Assembly (NCBI GenBank): GCA_002733105.1
Contig: NVUI01000008.1
Span: 1-36,148 of the forward strand
Length of the DNA stretch: 36,148 bases
Reading direction: 5' to 3'
DNA from: Methylophaga sp.
GTDB lineage: Bacteria > Pseudomonadota > Gammaproteobacteria > Nitrosococcales > Methylophagaceae
The notes beneath the pieces are model-generated. The model was not told the DNA's origin, did not search any database, and saw only the letters and a program-made list of their open reading frames with translations. Positions within the stretch are counted from its first letter, which is position 1; each line of letters opens with the position of its first letter. This document shows, one piece after another, positions 34,301 through 36,148 of this stretch. A program made the translations under genes and the position numbers.

Positions 34301-34968
34301 GCAGTCTTACTCTCTGAATGTTTATTTGTGTCTAACAAAACCTGACGAATATTGCGCACAATCCAACTGGTCACGTATTGCGTATCCTTCAAGGTTCGCT
34401 CAATCACCTTCTGACTTAATACGTCCTTCTCTGAACTACTACTGAGCAGATAAGCATAGATTTTTTGTCGCTCATCTTCCAATAAAGATCGATTGCCTAG
34501 GGCCTGAATAGCCTGCACCAATATTTCACTTTGTGAATATTTCAAGCCTAGCTGAGTAAAATGTATTTTTTTAAAATGAACATCAATATTACCCACCTGA
34601 TAAGTTTTGCTAGGCCCATCACTAAGGTAAATATATTGCGTAGGAACCTGAGTCGACAGGCCCATTAAATTTAAGGCAGCATTACCCGATATTTGAATCT
34701 GCCAACCAAACTTACGTGCCAATGCATGGGCAAGCTGATCAATATCAGGACTTAAGGTTGTCTTTAAAAGTGTACTGTAAGCAGGATAGTCATAAAGCCC
34801 ACGCATAACGCGCCGAATAAGCCCTTTTTCGGCCATTCGGCTCAAGGTGCGATCAATACTGGATGAATCACCCAAACGCGAAAAATCTTTCTTAGAAAAA
34901 GACCAACCCCTACCATTACCATAAATACGGCTAATCAATTGTTCTTCAATCGTTTTAACCTTATTCAT
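34297..34968 (-). CDS. AbiEi-like antitoxin / DUF6088 winged-helix regulator
   Basis: The 223-aa partner has an N-terminal winged helix (GWSFSKKDFSRLGDSSSIDR, ALIRRVMRGLYDYP-like block near 45-60) and a C-terminal domain with QISGNAALNLMGLSTQVPTQ and YLSDGPSK. That pattern is shared with AbiEi antitoxins and the DUF6088 group. In this family the protein neutralises the toxin and represses its own promoter. Here an inverted repeat lies exactly over the expected start. The ATG at 34968 has a weak AGG site. It overlaps the toxin gene by 4 bp, the standard arrangement. Confidence 0.88.
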   Translation of the reverse strand: MNKVKTIEEQLISRIYGNGRGWSFSKKDFSRLGDSSSIDRTLSRMAEKGLIRRVMRGLYDYPAYSTLLKTTLSPDIDQLAHALARKFGWQIQISGNAALNLMGLSTQVPTQYIYLSDGPSKTYQVGNIDVHFKKIHFTQLGLKYSQSEILVQAIQALGNRSLLEDERQKIYAYLLSSSSEKDVLSQKVIERTLKDTQYVTSWIVRNIRQVLLDTNKHSESKTA

Positions 34969-34978
34969 TTAACACAAC

Positions 34979-35010
34979 CTGTCCGAAAAAGAAGTAGCTA
35001 TTTCGGACAG
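34979..35010. promoter_or_regulatory. Operator of the AbiE-like pair
   Basis: CTGTCCGAAA (34979-34988) and TTTCGGACAG (35001-35010) are perfect 10-bp inverted repeats with a 12-nt spacer. The site overlaps the last bases of the promoter -10 box and covers the first transcribed bases, ending 10 nt before the antitoxin ATG. This fits repression by the antitoxin's winged helix. Confidence 0.75.
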
Positions 35011-35037
35011 AGTAGCAGAAATACTAAACCAATACAA
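35009..35037 (-). promoter_or_regulatory. Promoter of the AbiE-like pair and hsdR
   Basis: On the minus strand TTGTAT (35037-35032) and TACTCT (35014-35009) are 17 bp apart. Transcription would start inside the inverted repeat. It gives the toxin-antitoxin pair and hsdR a promoter independent of hsdS. Confidence 0.55.
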
Positions 35038-35083
35038 AGTACTATCGCCGTTGATAATTTCTCGTTAACATTGGCGGCTCTGA

Positions 35084-35120
35084 AAGGCCAACTAGTTAGC
35101 CTTGTCTACAGATATGTAGA
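35084..35120. repeat. Palindromes in the hsdS-abiEi spacer
   Basis: AAGGCCAACTAGTTAGCCTT (35084-35103) is a 20-bp palindrome with one mismatched pair, centred on AACTAGTT. TCTACA-GATA-TGTAGA (35105-35120) follows at once, and CTACAGA recurs at 35106-35112 and 35148-35154. They lie upstream of the promoter; function unknown. Confidence 0.4.
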
Positions 35121-35175
35121 TACGCCGAGAACAAAATTCTGTACCACCTACAGACAATGTACTCATGCGGCTATA

Positions 35176-36148
35176 TTAGTTAGTGGCTTTAAAGAGTCTT
35201 ACATCTATTTTGCCAGTGACAGCTGCTGATATTAAGGCTGTTCGGCGTTCTTGAAGCAAAGTAATTCCTTTAGCAGATCGGTCTTCCAAATTCTGAAAAA
35301 TGGACATTCGCTTTTTCAGATCGTTGTTAATAGCAGCTTGTTCTTCCTTTGGAGGTACTGGAATCAAGCTCCCAGACAAATACTCCTGTTCGATACTTTC
35401 AACCGTCGCGCCTTCTTTAGACCATTCAAGCAACAGTGATGAAACGTTACCTAGAATATAATTAGCTACATATTCAGTGTCAATCCGATCATTGAACTTT
35501 AATGCTTTCATATCTTGGTTAAGGGTTACTTTAATGGTGTTAATAGCTATAGGGATTGTTCTCTGGATAATTCCAGAACGCACAACAATTAGAAGCGCTC
35601 CAGCTTCTACAAAATTGGTAGAAGATTCTTCAACAGCTTTTCCAGTCAATTTATCCTGCGTATCAGATAACCAAAATGATTTCATATCCTTAGGTGATAC
35701 CCACGGGATATCTCCACCAGTCCAGTAGCTAAGATTATCTTTGCTTGGTGTGCCACCACCACTGAAGTTACAAAGATATTTTAGCGGAACCATCTCCCAA
35801 TGCTCCGGCACTTCACCTAACCACTCAACACCTGAGTCACGCATGGGGGCGTTGGGGTTGAGGCCTTTGGTGACAGCATGGCTGATCACGGCTAGGCGTT
35901 TTTCTTTTAGCAGTTTGATCAGCTGTTGCTGTTTTTCGACCAGTGTGTCGATTTTGGCGGTTTCGTGGTCGAGGAAGTTTAGGATTACTTCTTGATCAAA
36001 TGGGCTAGGAAAAGGAAGTGTCAAAGATTTAACAATGCTTGAATTTAGCCCATGCATGATAGAGCCTTTACCTGAAATCTTTATTTGATTTTCGATTTCA
36101 TAGCACTCATCAATAAGAAGCCTAAAATATCTCGGTAATATTTCAGTT
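35176..36148 (-). CDS. hsdS: Type I restriction specificity subunit, 3' part
   Basis: The frame is open to the right edge, so the N-terminus and most of the first target-recognition domain are missing. The visible part begins inside that domain's end (ILPRYFRLLIDECYEIE, GSIMHGLNSSIVKSLTLPF). Next comes the conserved central helix DHETAKIDTLVEKQQQLIKL with EKRLAVISHAVTKGL. The second recognition domain follows (EWLGEVPEHWEMVPLKYL to EEQAAINNDL). A repeat of the conserved region (LLQERRTALISAAVTGKID) ends it. The ATG at 36057 is internal. HsdS sets the DNA target for the complex. hsdM is expected beyond the edge. About 200 bp separate it from the antitoxin gene. Confidence 0.94.
   Translation of the reverse strand, partial: TEILPRYFRLLIDECYEIENQIKISGKGSIMHGLNSSIVKSLTLPFPSPFDQEVILNFLDHETAKIDTLVEKQQQLIKLLKEKRLAVISHAVTKGLNPNAPMRDSGVEWLGEVPEHWEMVPLKYLCNFSGGGTPSKDNLSYWTGGDIPWVSPKDMKSFWLSDTQDKLTGKAVEESSTNFVEAGALLIVVRSGIIQRTIPIAINTIKVTLNQDMKALKFNDRIDTEYVANYILGNVSSLLLEWSKEGATVESIEQEYLSGSLIPVPPKEEQAAINNDLKKRMSIFQNLEDRSAKGITLLQERRTALISAAVTGKIDVRLFKATN

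Noticed and set aside
34939-35229. 96-codon open frame on the plus strand across the hsdS-antitoxin spacer
   Set aside because: It overlaps the 3' end of hsdS, the antitoxin start and the promoter/operator, has no ribosome site, and shows no domain.
1-36148. CRISPR arrays, IS elements, tRNA or rRNA genes
   Set aside because: No regularly spaced repeats, transposase motifs, tRNA cloverleaf signatures or rRNA-like stretches were noticed on either strand by reading; a tool search was not possible.

Overview
The window looks like chromosomal DNA from an AT-rich gammaproteobacterium, probably aquatic. The assignment rests on gene content: an XrtA/PEP-CTERM-type exopolysaccharide locus, nucleotide-sugar genes, a sigma-54 activator, an RND pump and a type I restriction locus. 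It is an inference; Methylophaga/Cycloclasticus-like or methylotroph lineages would fit. No rRNA, tRNA, IS element or CRISPR array was seen.

Bases 1-13622 are an exopolysaccharide (EPS) and protein-sorting region, almost all on the minus strand. Read in the direction of transcription it starts with ugd and a phosphohexomutase. galU lies in the opposite orientation, and manC follows with the initiating undecaprenyl-phosphate glycosyl-phosphate transferase. Next is a small secreted protein with a VPxPA/PEP-CTERM-like sorting tail, preceded by a convincing GEMM-I (cyclic di-GMP-I) riboswitch. Last is the export operon: Wza-like export protein, outer-membrane beta-barrel, Wzz-like chain-length protein, tyrosine autokinase, MshM/ExeA-like ATPase, and a beta-helix protein cut by the left edge. 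These genes supply UDP-glucose, UDP-glucuronate and GDP-mannose, prime the lipid carrier, and polymerise and export the polymer. The exosortase is not in the window.

Bases 14051-29785 are a redox and electrophile-detoxification region. An AhpD-like protein, a glutaredoxin and an unrecognised secreted protein form an operon divergent from an AraC regulator. A tautomerase and an alpha/beta hydrolase are divergent from a TetR regulator, with perfect palindromic operators between them. A PAS/AAA+/Fis sigma-54 activator sits between two arms: glutaredoxin, secreted alpha/beta hydrolase and flavin split-barrel protein on the left; NTF2-like protein, old yellow enzyme and glutathione transferase on the right, followed by an RND pump. 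Both arms begin with a near-consensus -24/-12 promoter and carry the same 12-bp sequence about 120-140 bp upstream of the expected start. This reads as a self-contained sigma-54 regulon and is the most interesting candidate for an undescribed system here.

Bases 30039-36148 are a defence locus on the minus strand: hsdS (cut by the right edge), an AbiEi/AbiEii-type toxin-antitoxin pair and hsdR. The toxin-antitoxin pair lies inside the restriction operon and has its own promoter with an inverted-repeat operator.
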